Shown here: in pieces, positions 55,033 through 64,000 of the stretch | Numbering within the stretch: the first letter of the stretch is position 1 | How the letters are laid out: each line of letters begins with the position of its first letter | NCBI GenBank assembly: GCA_965240325.2 | Contig: OZ251247.1 | Location: 930,001-994,000 of the forward strand | DNA: 64,000 nucleotides | From: Rebecca billardiae RCC1528 | Lineage: Eukaryota; Haptophyta | Direction of reading: 5' to 3' | Notes under the pieces: generated by a model | What the model was told of the DNA's origin: nothing | What the model saw: only the letters and a program-made list of their open reading frames with translations | The model's database searches: none | Translations under genes and position numbers: made by a program

Positions 55033-57045
55033 ATGGCGGACGACGCGACGACGACGACGCCCGCCGCGCAGCGCGCGGCGTCGCCGGCGCGCGACGACCA
55101 CACCGCCGCCGCCCCTCCGGCCGACACGGCCGCGACGCCCCCGCCGACGAGGCTCACCGACCTCCCCGCCGACGCGCTCGAGCGCATCGCGTCCAGCCTC
55201 GCGAGCGCGCGCGACCTCGCGGCCGCGAACGCGACCGCGCGGCTCTTCCGCGGCGCGGCGGGGGCGGGCGGGCGCTCGGCGGTGGAGGCGGCGCTGCGGC
55301 AGCGCGCGGCGGCGCGCGCCCACGCCGCCGCCCTCCCGCCCGCCCTCCCGCCCGCCGCCGCCACCTGGACCGCCGAGCTGTTTGCGCGCGAGGCGACGCT
55401 CGAGCGCGCCGCCGCGCACCGCCGCGCGGCCGCGGCGTCGACGACGGCGGCGGGGCCGTTCTCGGCGGTGGCGGACGGCGCGGGGCGGCTGCGCGTGTGC
55501 GGCGAGGCGACGGCGTGCGACGCGAGCGCCGCCGCCGGCGCCGAGCGCCGCACCGCGCCCGCCGCTCTCGGGCTCGGGCACGGCGGCGGCGGCGGCGCGG
55601 CGGACGCCCCGGCCGCCGAGCCGCCGCCGCCCGTGCGCACGCCGACGCTCGTGCCGTCGCTCGGCGGCGTGTCGGTGCTCAGCGTCGCGGCGGGCTCGGC
55701 GCACCTCCTCGCCCTCGGCCGCTGCGGCGCGCTGTACGCGTGCGGCGAGGGCTGGTGCGGCCAGCTCGGGCTGGGGGACACGGCCGCGCGCTCGACCTTC
55801 TGCCGGGTGCCGCCGGCGGCGCTCGGGGGCGGTGCGCCGGTGGTGTGCGTGGCGGCGGCGGGGTACCGCTCGCTCGCGAGCGACGTGGGCGGCGTGGCGT
55901 ACAGCTGGGGCAGCGGCGCGCTCGGCCACGCCGACGGCTCCGAGTTTTCCCTCCGGCCGCGCGCCGTGCGCGCGCTGCAGCGAGCGGGCGCGCGCGTGTG
56001 TGGCCTCAGCGCGGGGTTTGAGCACACGCTCTTCCTCGCGGCCCTGCCCTGCCCCAGCCGTGCCCCGAGTCCTGCTCAGCACGCCCACGCGCCACCCGCG
56101 CGCGCGCCGGGTGCAGCCGACGACGCCGCGGCCGCGGCCGCGTCCGCGCTGGGCGCCGTGTACGCGTGCGGCCGCGGCGACAGCGGCCAGCTCGGGCTGG
56201 GCGACGCGCGCGCGCCGGGTGCAGCCGACGACGGCGACGCCGCGGCCGCGTCCGCGCTGGGCGCCGTGTACGCGTGCGGCCGCGGCGACAGCGGCCAGCT
56301 CGGGCTGGGCGACCGGCGCGAGCGCGCCGCGCCGACGCGCGTGCTCGGCACGCTCGCGGGCGTGCGCGCCGCGCACGTGAGCGCGGGCGACGCGCACTCC
56401 CTCGTCGTCGGCGCCGACGGCAGCGTGTACACCTTCGGCGCGGGCGCGTGCGGCCGGCTCGGCCACGGCGACGGCCGCGAGCGGCTGGCGCCCGCGCGCG
56501 TGGAGGCCCTGTGGCGCGGGCGCGTGCGCGCGCGCGTCGGGTGCGCGGGCGGCGAGTGCAGCGCGGTGCTCGGCGCGGACGGCAGCGTGCACGTCTTCGG
56601 GCACAACGCGTGCGGGCAGCTCGGCCTCGGGCCCGCCGCGCCCTCCGACGTGCCCACGCCCACGCGGCTGCCCGGATTCGGCACACCGCCGCACCCGCAC
56701 CCGCCATCCGAGGGACGGCGGCGGCGCGCCGCCGACGGCGCAGCCGGTGGCGCGGGCGCCGCCGCCGACGCCGACGCCGACGGCGGCGGTCTCGTTGCGC
56801 CCGCGGCGGTGGTGGACGCGTCGGTGTGCGGCTCGCACGCGCTGCTCGTCACGGCGGACGGCGGCGTGCACTCGTGCGGCCGCCAGTCGGCGGCGCTCGG
56901 CCACGGCTTCAGCATGGCTGCCGGGCTGGGGCCCCTGACCGTCCCGTCGCGGATCGGCGCGCTCGACGCCGCCGCCGCGCCGCCGCCGCCGCGGCGGACG
57001 CGCACGCCGCGCGAGGACGTGGCGGCGGCCACCGACGGCTGGTGA
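55033..57045 (+). CDS. F-box protein with RCC1 repeats (2)
   Basis: Single exon, 670 aa; ATG at 55033 lies in a good eukaryotic context (GCCATGG). The F-box (LTDLPADALERIASSL...ARDLAAANATARLFRGA, about 38-75) is nearly the same as in 42804-44531. RCC1 blades follow from about 200: ALYACGEGWCGQLGLGD, AYSWGSGALGHADG, two nearly identical blades AVYACGRGDSGQLGLGD, SVYTFGAGACGRLGHGD, SVHVFGHNACGQLGLG and GVHSCGRQSAALGHG. The twin blades and their linker (RAPGAADD) are encoded by a recent tandem duplication at about 56102-56311. Likely an SCF ubiquitin-ligase substrate adaptor, by family analogy. Confidence 0.87.
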   Translation: MADDATTTTPAAQRAASPARDDHTAAAPPADTAATPPPTRLTDLPADALERIASSLASARDLAAANATARLFRGAAGAGGRSAVEAALRQRAAARAHAAALPPALPPAAATWTAELFAREATLERAAAHRRAAAASTTAAGPFSAVADGAGRLRVCGEATACDASAAAGAERRTAPAALGLGHGGGGGAADAPAAEPPPPVRTPTLVPSLGGVSVLSVAAGSAHLLALGRCGALYACGEGWCGQLGLGDTAARSTFCRVPPAALGGGAPVVCVAAAGYRSLASDVGGVAYSWGSGALGHADGSEFSLRPRAVRALQRAGARVCGLSAGFEHTLFLAALPCPSRAPSPAQHAHAPPARAPGAADDAAAAAASALGAVYACGRGDSGQLGLGDARAPGAADDGDAAAASALGAVYACGRGDSGQLGLGDRRERAAPTRVLGTLAGVRAAHVSAGDAHSLVVGADGSVYTFGAGACGRLGHGDGRERLAPARVEALWRGRVRARVGCAGGECSAVLGADGSVHVFGHNACGQLGLGPAAPSDVPTPTRLPGFGTPPHPHPPSEGRRRRAADGAAGGAGAAADADADGGGLVAPAAVVDASVCGSHALLVTADGGVHSCGRQSAALGHGFSMAAGLGPLTVPSRIGALDAAAAPPPPRRTRTPREDVAAATDGW

Positions 57046-57738
57046 CGACGGCGCGCGCCCGTGCGTCCGCGCGCCCGCGCGGAGGCCGGAGCCGTGCGTG
57101 CGCGGCGTCGGGCGTTCGGCGCGCGCACAGACGCCAGCGGCCGCGGGGGGCGCGGGGGCCGGAGGGGCGGGCGCGTGGAGGCACTGCCGCCCAGCGGAGG
57201 CATGCATCGCTATCGCAGTGAACACGCCCCGGCAGCGAAGCGGCGGACCAATGACGCAACGTGGCTCGGGAACCGGTCAGGCGCCCGCACCGGATGGCGC
57301 CTGGCCGGCCCCACGCCGGCCACGCGGGGCCACGGAGGCCGGACCGGATGCGGTTTCACGTTCAGCCGGCGTCCGGCCGGCCCGGGCTGACGCCGCCGAC
57401 GGACTCGTTATCGTCGTCTTAATATTGCTGAGTCGCGGCCGCCTGTTCGTCCGCCAGTTGACGCGTATTACCAGCAGCAGTCGTCGTAAGTATCAGTAGT
57501 AGTATAGCGTAGTACTGTACGTATATAGTACTGGTCAGCGTCGCCTCGTCGTATACGCCCGAATACGGCGCGGCGGCGGACGCCACGCGGTATAATAATA
57601 TAACGTCGTACGACTATACTACTAGTCACCATCAAGCATCAGTCATTCCGAATTCGTTATATATTGGGTAATCTGCGCGCTCCGTAGTGCTGCAGCGTGC
57701 TAACGCAGCGCGCGTCACCGGTCACGCAGCCATATCAG
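57046..57738. other. Intergenic region with low-GC island
   Basis: 57278-57305 carries CAGGCGCC...GGCGCCTG inverted motifs. 57400-57660 is AT-richer with GTAGTACTGTACGTATATAGTAC-type partial palindromes. No gene. Confidence 0.5.
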
Positions 57739-58140
57739 TAGGGGGTCCATGGCGGCAGCAGCCCACTCTGCCCAGCAGCATCATCATTGACTTTTGTGCC
57801 GTGATTTATAGATTATTTCGACGACAACCATGCCAGCATGTATTGTGTCTGACGAGCGTGGCGCTTGCGGAGTCACTTACAAATATGTCCCAGAGCCCAG
57901 CCCAGCCGTCGGAAGCGCACTCAAAACCGACGACTCCGCGCGCCGTCGCGCGGTCATGCGCGCACGCCAGCTCGGCACCACTGTGTCACATACACTATAC
58001 ATACAGATTCAGCCAAACGTCAACGACTTGTTATGGCGGCTAATATAAATGACGGTATATGTCGTCGGACTTACTTATTCATAAGCGTTGCAACCCGCCC
58101 CAACAAAATTAGTATGGAATTGCTGCTAAATTTTAGTAGC
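57739..58140. mobile_element. Partial copy of the TIR element family
   Basis: TAGGGGGTCC at 57739-57748 equals the TIR start of the element at 1758-3566. From about 57820 to 58100 the sequence follows the reverse complement of 3530-3290 with indels, including ACCATGCCA, CTTGCGGAGTCAC, AAATATGTCCCAGAGCCCAG and GATTCAGCC. It is therefore the right-hand end of a related element in opposite orientation. Similarity fades after about 58100 and I find no matching second TIR. An ORF at 57830-58048 shares two motifs with the minus-strand ORF of the first element. Confidence 0.65.
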
Positions 58141-58815
<675 letters not shown>

Positions 58816-59278
58816 TGGCTCAGGCGAGCATAGCACTCACAGGCCTGACAACAGCAAGCTCGTCAACCACAACGGAGGCTGCAGGGGCGGATGGCGGGTT
58901 GAGCGACGAGCGAGCGAGCACGAGCAAAGAAGCACGCGACGGCGAAGGAGATGGGGCCTCGTTTGCTGATGATGAGGCAAGGGGCCGACTGGCAGTAACT
59001 GATGAGCAGCTTGTGAGCTCGGCGCGAAAGGTCGTAAAGTGCCGATTTGTGTGAGCTCGACTGGTTAGTTGCTTGATGAACTGGAAAGCTGCCACTCGGA
59101 TGACTGCAGATGATCTTGGATATGATCTCGAGCGCCGTACCAGCACGAAGCAACTACCTGCAGGATCAGGTAGACGATGGAGGCCCTTGGCCTTGGCTGT
59201 CACGACACTGCGACGCATCACCTTCCAGCCTCCCGACACATTCGGTTATAACTGCGTTATAACGCCACGTGTCCTCCT
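58816..59278. other. Segment between the 143-bp direct repeats
   Basis: 463 bases of more balanced composition. A plus-strand frame (to TGA at 59054) reads [21 protein letters not shown] and on, which is protein-like but has no recognised motif. It may be the interior of a small element or an exon of a deleted gene. Confidence 0.4.
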
Positions 59279-59421
59279 GCACAAAGATTGAAGCGGCGCC
59301 AATCGATGTGTATATATACTTGTGTGAGGTGGGGATTTGTCCCTGGATGACGGGAAGAGCGACTGAGCCGACGGTGCCAAAGCTGCGCGCAGACTGCGCC
59401 AGCGTGTGGCAGCAAGGTCCC
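59279..59421. repeat. 143-bp direct repeat, copy 2
   Basis: Second copy of 58673-58815. The bases following it (GTTTGTGAGC) differ from those after copy 1 (TGGCTCAGGC). Confidence 0.9.
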
Positions 59422-59605
59422 GTTTGTGAGCAGGAGAGATCCCGTTGAGGATGAGGGCGCTGCAGCGAGATGCTGGAGGCGAGCGACACGGAGGAGGCCG
59501 AAGGTGGCGAGGTGGCACGTCCTCGTGTTTTTTTTGGTTTTTTTTTTTGGGGGTAGGTTGTGTGTGTCCTGTGCGCGCGCGCGCGCACGCGCGCGCCGGT
59601 GCGTT

Positions 59606-60365
59606 GGGCAGAAAAGCCAGAGGCAGCAGCCCCAGCCAGACGGGCAGAAAAGCCTGCAGCAGCTGGATGGGGCAGCTGCTTTCCGCCGAGCATTTGCATG
59701 CTCCACTGAACAGGAACAAAACAAAGTCACCTGGGCAGAAAAGCTCGGGCCAGTAGGGCAGAAAAGCCTGGGGCAGCTGCCAAGGGGCCGCCCCCCGCCG
59801 AGCATATGCATGCTGCGGAACTGGAACAAAACAAAGTCACCTGGGCAGAAAAGCCCGGGCCAGTCGGGCAGAAAAGCCCGGAGCAGCCGCGGAGGGGCCG
59901 CCCCCCCGCCGAGCATACGCATGCTGCGGAACTGGAACAAAACAAAGTTACCCGGGCAGAAAAGCCCGGGCCAGTCGGGCAGAAAAGCCCGGGGCAGCCG
60001 CGAAGGGGCCGCCCCCCGCCGAGCATACGCATGCTGCGGAACTGGAACAAAACAAAGTTACCCGGGCAGAAAAGCCCGGGCCAGTCGGGCAGAAAAGCCC
60101 GGAGCAGCCGCGGAGGGGCCGCCCCCCGCCGAGCATACGCATGCTGCGGAACTGGAACAAAACAAAGTTACCCGGGCAGAAAAGCCCGGGCCAGTCGGGC
60201 AGAAAAGCCCGGGGCAGCCGCGAAGGGGCCGCCCCCCGCCGAGCATACGCATGCTGCGGAACTGGAACAAAACAAAGTTACCCGGGCAGAAAAGCCCGGG
60301 CCAGTTGGGCAGAAAAGCCCGGGGCAGCCGCGAAGGGGCCGCCCCCCGCCGAGCATATGCATGCT
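59606..60365 (+). repeat. 110-bp minisatellite, block 1
   Basis: Six to seven head-to-tail units; the first is diverged, later ones near-identical. Each contains two copies of GGGCAGAAAAGCCCGGG, then GCAGCCGCGAAGGGGCCGCC, GAGCATACGCATGCTGCGG and AACTGGAACAAAACAAAGT. CCCGGGC-AGAAAA-GCCCGGG forms perfect 7-bp hairpins. Upstream (59529-59552) is a T-rich run. Because 110 is not a multiple of three, any translation cycles through all frames. Confidence 0.95.
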
Positions 60366-60824
60366 GGCTCTGGCTTCGGTTGACCCCTGCCAGAGACGGG
60401 CACTGTGAGCTCCTTCATGAAGTCACTCGTGAAAACTGCACAGGAGGACCTCAATGGATGCCTAGATGATGACTTCAGAGCGATATTGGGCCAACAAGCA
60501 CTTCCTCTATAGTTCAGACTCTATTTTTACTATGTATTTACCCATTTCAGACTCTGGTCAGAACACGGTCCGGGAGCGATCCGGATGCACCCGTAGCTAT
60601 TGGAAATATGTCACCGGACTGGGTAAATAGCTATGAAAAATAGAGTCTGAAGTAGTCACAAACTGAGTTTCACACCCTGGGCACTTATTGGCCATCCATA
60701 GTAACCCTACTTGGAGCCCTGTGGGACACTTCGGGCGTTCATTCGGCCGCAGGAATGCGAAGATCATTTTCGGTACGCCCGGTTTCTATGACCGGACTGG
60801 CAGGGGTCAACCGGAGCCAGAGCC
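60366..60824. mobile_element. MITE-like insertion in the minisatellite
   Basis: 28-bp inverted ends (60366-60393 and 60797-60824; GGCTCTGGCT(T/C)CGGTTGACC core, one mismatch) enclose 403 bases. It interrupts a repeat unit exactly between GCATGCTG and CTGCGGAAC, which are joined in the other units. It contains an inner inverted repeat (60513-60544 and 60620-60651, starting TTCAGACTCTATTTTT), so it may itself be nested. No ORF. Confidence 0.8.
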
Positions 60825-61960
60825 TGCTGCGGAACTGGAACAAAACAAAGTCACCCGGGCAGAAAAGCCCGGGCCAGTCGGGCAGAAAAGCCAGGGGCAG
60901 CCGCGAAGGGGCCGCCCCCCGCCGAGCATACGCATGCTGCGGAACTGGGACAAAACAAAGTTACCCGGGCAGAAAAGCCCGGGCCAGTCGGGCAGAAAAG
61001 CCCGGGGCAGCCGCGAAGGGGCCGCCCCCCGCCGAGCATACGCATGCTGCGGAACTGGAACAAAACAAAGTTACCCGGGCAGAAAAGCCCGGGCCAGTCG
61101 GGCAGAAAAGCCCGGGGCAGCCGCGAAGGGGCCGCCCCCCGCCGAGCATACGCATGCTGCGGAACTGGAACAAAACAAAGTCACCCGGGCAGAAAAGCCC
61201 GGGCCAGTCGGGCAGAAAAGCCCGGGGCAGCCGCGAAGGGGCCGCCCCCCGCCGAGCATACGCATGCTGCGGAACTGGAACAAAACAAAGTTACCCGGGC
61301 AGAAAAGCCCGGGCCAGTCGGGCAGAAAAGCCCGGGGCAGCCGCGAAGGGGCCGCCCCCCGCCGAGCATACGCATGCTGCGGAACTGGAACAAAACAAAG
61401 TTACCCGGGCAGAAAAGCCCGGGCCAGTCGGGCAGAAAAGCCCGGGGCAGCCGCGAAGGGGCCGCCCCCCGCCGAGCATATATGCATGCTGCGGAACTGG
61501 AACAAAACAAAGTCACCCGGGCAGAAAAGCCCGGGCCAGTCGGGCAGAAAAGCCCGGGGCAGCTGCGAAGGGGCCGCCCCCCGCCGAGCATACGCATGCT
61601 GCGGAACTGGAACAAAACAAAGTCACCCGGGCAGAAAAGCCCGGGCCAGTCGGGCAGAAAAGCCCGGGGCAGCCGCGAAGGGGCCGCCCCCCGCCGAGCA
61701 TACGCATGCTGCGGAACTGGAACAAAACAAAGTCACCCGGGCAGAAAAGCCCGGGCCAGTCGGGCAGAAAAGCCCGGGGCAGCCGCGAAGGGGCCGCCCC
61801 CCGCCGAGCATATATGCATGCTGCGGAACTGGAACAAAACAAAGTCACCCGGGCAGAAAAGCCCGGGCCAGTGGGGCAGAAAAGCCCGGGGCAGCCGCGA
61901 AGGGGCCGCCCCCCGCCGAGCATACGCATGCTGCGGAACTGGAACAAAACAAAGTCGCCA
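60825..61960 (+). repeat. 110-bp minisatellite, block 2
   Basis: About ten further units of the same minisatellite, very homogeneous; two units (near 61480 and 61812) carry TATATGCATG instead of TACGCATG and are 112 bp long. All three forward frames are free of stops across the block, which produces spurious ORFs of more than 400 codons. Confidence 0.95.
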
Positions 61961-61984
61961 AAACCAAGTGCCAGTCAGGCAGAG

Positions 61985-64000
61985 AACGTCGCTGACTGAG
62001 CAGTGTCGAGGCAGGAGCGCTGCGGCAGCGAGCGCGCCGGCGGGGCGGCCGCAGGCCGTTGTTGAGCTGCGCGAGCGCGCGCTCGCCCTGCTGCGGGCGA
62101 GCGGCAGCGAGCGGCGGTGCGAATGGAGCGTGCGGCGAGCACGGCCACGCCGAGTGCGAGCGGCACCGCCACCGCGCGCCGAGGAGGCAGCAGCGGGCGG
62201 CGAGCTGTCGAGGCCGGAGCGCGGCGGCGGCGAGCGCGGCGGCGGCGCTGCAGCAGGCTGTGTCGAGCTGCGCGAGCGTGCGCTCACCCTGCTGCGGGCG
62301 AGCGGCAGCAAAAGCGAGCGGCGGCGCGAATGGAGCGTGCGGCGAGCACGGCCACGCCGAGTGCACGCGGCACCACCACCGCGTGCTGTGGCGGCAGCAG
62401 GCGCAGCGGGCAGCGAGCCGTCGAAACAGGAGCGCGGCAGCAGCGAGCGCGGCGGCAGTGTGGCAGCAGGCTGTTGTTGGGCTGCGCGAGTGCGCGCTCG
62501 CCCTGCTGCGGGCGAGCGGCAGCGAGCGGCGGCGCGAATGGAGTGTGCGGCGAGCACGGCCACGCCGAGTGCAAGCGGCACCACCACCGCGTGCTGTGGC
62601 GGCAGCAGGCGCAGCGGGCAGCGAGCCGTCGAGGCAGGAGCGCGGCAGCAGCGAGCGCGGCGGCAGTGTGGCAGCAGGCTGTGTCGAGCTGCGCGAGCGT
62701 GCGCTCACCCTGCTGCGGCCGAGCGGCAGCAAAAGCGAGCGGCGGCGCGAATGGAGCGTGCGGCGAGCACGGCCACGCCGAGTGCAAGCGGCACCACCAC
62801 CGCGTGCTGTGGCGGCAGCAGGCGCAGCGGGCAGCGAGCCGTCGAGGCAGGAGCGCGGCAGCAGCGAGCGCGGCGGCAGTGTGGCAGCAGGCTGTTGTTG
62901 GGCTGCGCGAGTGCGCGCTCGCCCTGCTGCGGGCGAGCGGCAGCGAGCGGCGGCGCGAATGGAGCGTGCGGCGAGCACGGCCACGCCGAGTGCAAGCGGC
63001 ACCACCACCGCGTGCTGTGGCGGCAGCAGGCGCAGCGGGCAGCGAGCCGTCGAGGCAGGAGCGCGGCAGCAGCGAGCGCGGCGGCAGTGTGGCAGCAGGC
63101 TGTTGTTGGGCTGCGCGAGTGCGCGCTCGCCCTGCTGCGGGCGAGCGGCAGCGAGCGGCGGCGCGAATGGAGCGTGCGGCGAGCACGGCCACGCCGAGTG
63201 CAAGCGGCACCACCACCGCGTGCTGTGGCGGCAGCAGGCGCAGCGGGCAGCGAGCCGTCGAGGCAGGAGCGCGGCAGCAGCGAGCGCGGCGGCAGTGTGG
63301 CAGCAGGCTGTGTCGAGCTGCGCGAGCGTGCGCTCACCCTGCTGAGGCCGAGCGGCAGCAAAAGCGAGCGGCGGCGCGAATGGAGCGTGCGGCGAGCACG
63401 GCCACGCCGAGTGCAAGCGGCACCACCACCGCGTGCTGTGGCGGCAGCAGGCGCAGCGGGCAGCGAGCCGTCGAGGCAGGAGCGCTGCAGCAGCGAGCGC
63501 GGCGGCAGTGTGGCAGCAGGCTGTTGTTGGGCTGCGCGAGTGCGCGCTCGCCCTGCTGCTGGCGAGCGGCAGCGAGCGGCGGGGCGAATGGAGCGTGCGG
63601 CGAGCACGGCCACGCCGAGTGCAAGCGGCACCACCACCGCGTGCTGTGGCGGCAGCAGGCGCAGCGGGCAGCGAGCCGTCGAGGCAGGAGCGCGGCAGCA
63701 GCGAGCGCGGCGGCAGTGTGGCAGCAGGCTGTTGTTGGGCTGCGCGAGTGCGCGCTCGCCCTGCTGCGGGCGAGCGGCAGCGAGCGGCGGGGCGAATGGA
63801 GCGTGCGGCGAGCACGGCCACGCCGAGTGCAAGCGGCACCACCACCGCGTGCTGTGGCGGCAGCAGGCGCAGCGGGCAGCGAGCCGTCGAGGCAGGAGCG
63901 CGGCAGCAGCGAGCGCGGCGGCAGTGTGGCAGCAGGCTGTTGTTGGGCTGCGCGAGTGCGCGCTCGCCCTGCTGCGGGCGAGCGGCAGCAAAAGCGAGCG
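61985..64000. repeat. ~210-bp satellite array, continuing past the window end
   Basis: About nine and a half units start near 62066, 62270, 62482, 62691, 62905, 63113, 63320, 63534, 63743 and 63950 (CTGCGCGAG). Two subtypes exist: type a (GAGTGCGCGCTCGCC, about 209 bp) and type b (GAGCGTGCGCTCACC plus AGCAAAAGCGAGCGG, about 213 bp), in the order a b a b a a b a a, with the last unit a hybrid. CACCACCACCGCGTGCTGTG is shared by nearly all. No gene is supported. Confidence 0.92.

Noticed and set aside
59606-61960. CRISPR array
   Set aside because: Units are contiguous and almost identical over their full 110 bp with no variable spacers, and the genome is eukaryotic.
60688-61999. Two overlapping plus-strand ORFs of more than 400 codons in the 110-bp minisatellite
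   Set aside because: They are two frames of the same stop-free repeat and have no start, domain or non-repetitive part.
61845-63991. Long minus-strand ORFs in the ~210-bp satellite
   Set aside because: Several frames are open at once because the repeat unit lacks stops; translations are repetitive Arg/Ala/Pro sequence.

Overview
The window looks like nuclear DNA of a very GC-rich eukaryotic microalga, most likely a haptophyte-like protist. The lineage is inferred and cannot be fixed without a database search. The evidence is: spliceosomal introns (GT-AG, plus one GC-AG type) that keep reading phase at every junction I could build; long proteins rich in Ala/Gly/Arg; F-box-RCC1 genes; Ser/Pro-rich secreted proteins; WSCD-like sulfotransferase and GT77-like glycosyltransferase domains; DDE/TIR transposon remains; and large blocks of tandem repeats. 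There are no operons and no bacterial signals.

Layout. 1-4958: a 1.4 kb segment present twice, the second copy split by a 1.8 kb element with perfect 15-bp terminal inverted repeats. 4984-29714: two tandem copies (A, 4984-12180; B, 14773-23776) of a gene pair. The first gene joins an XK-related (phospholipid-scramblase-type) membrane domain to a leucine-rich-repeat (LRR) tail in which each repeat is one 84-nt exon. The second gene, complete only in copy B, encodes about 2063 aa: signal anchor, sulfotransferase-like, GT77-like, a second GT-A-like and a fucosyltransferase-like module. In copy A it is cut after exon 2 and followed by a block of broken genes (a membrane protein and two complementary pieces of a METTL24-type methyltransferase). 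29715-34711: gene-poor, with a 0.9 kb foldback element. 34712-44531: a Gfo/Idh/MocA oxidoreductase, an uncharacterised secreted protein, a Ser/Pro-rich single-pass surface protein and an F-box-RCC1 protein. 44532-49754: degenerate repeats and a pogo/jerky-like transposase remnant. 49755-57045: a large low-complexity protein and a second F-box-RCC1 gene. 57046-64000: gene-free repeats: one end of the same TIR element family, a (TA)n tract, 143-bp direct repeats, a 110-bp minisatellite interrupted by a small inverted-repeat element, and a ~210-bp satellite that runs off the window end.

The most interesting system is the tandem XKR-LRR / multi-domain glycan enzyme pair. The LRR exons are almost identical except at the residues that form the exposed beta-strand face (the x positions of LxLxxN), and copies A and B differ in repeat number (3 versus 7 internal repeats). 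A variable recognition surface attached to a scramblase-like membrane domain would suit a receptor that changes membrane lipid asymmetry or triggers cell death, and the neighbour would suit a large Golgi glycan-building enzyme. These roles are inference. The fusions, exon phases and repeat patterns are read directly from the sequence.
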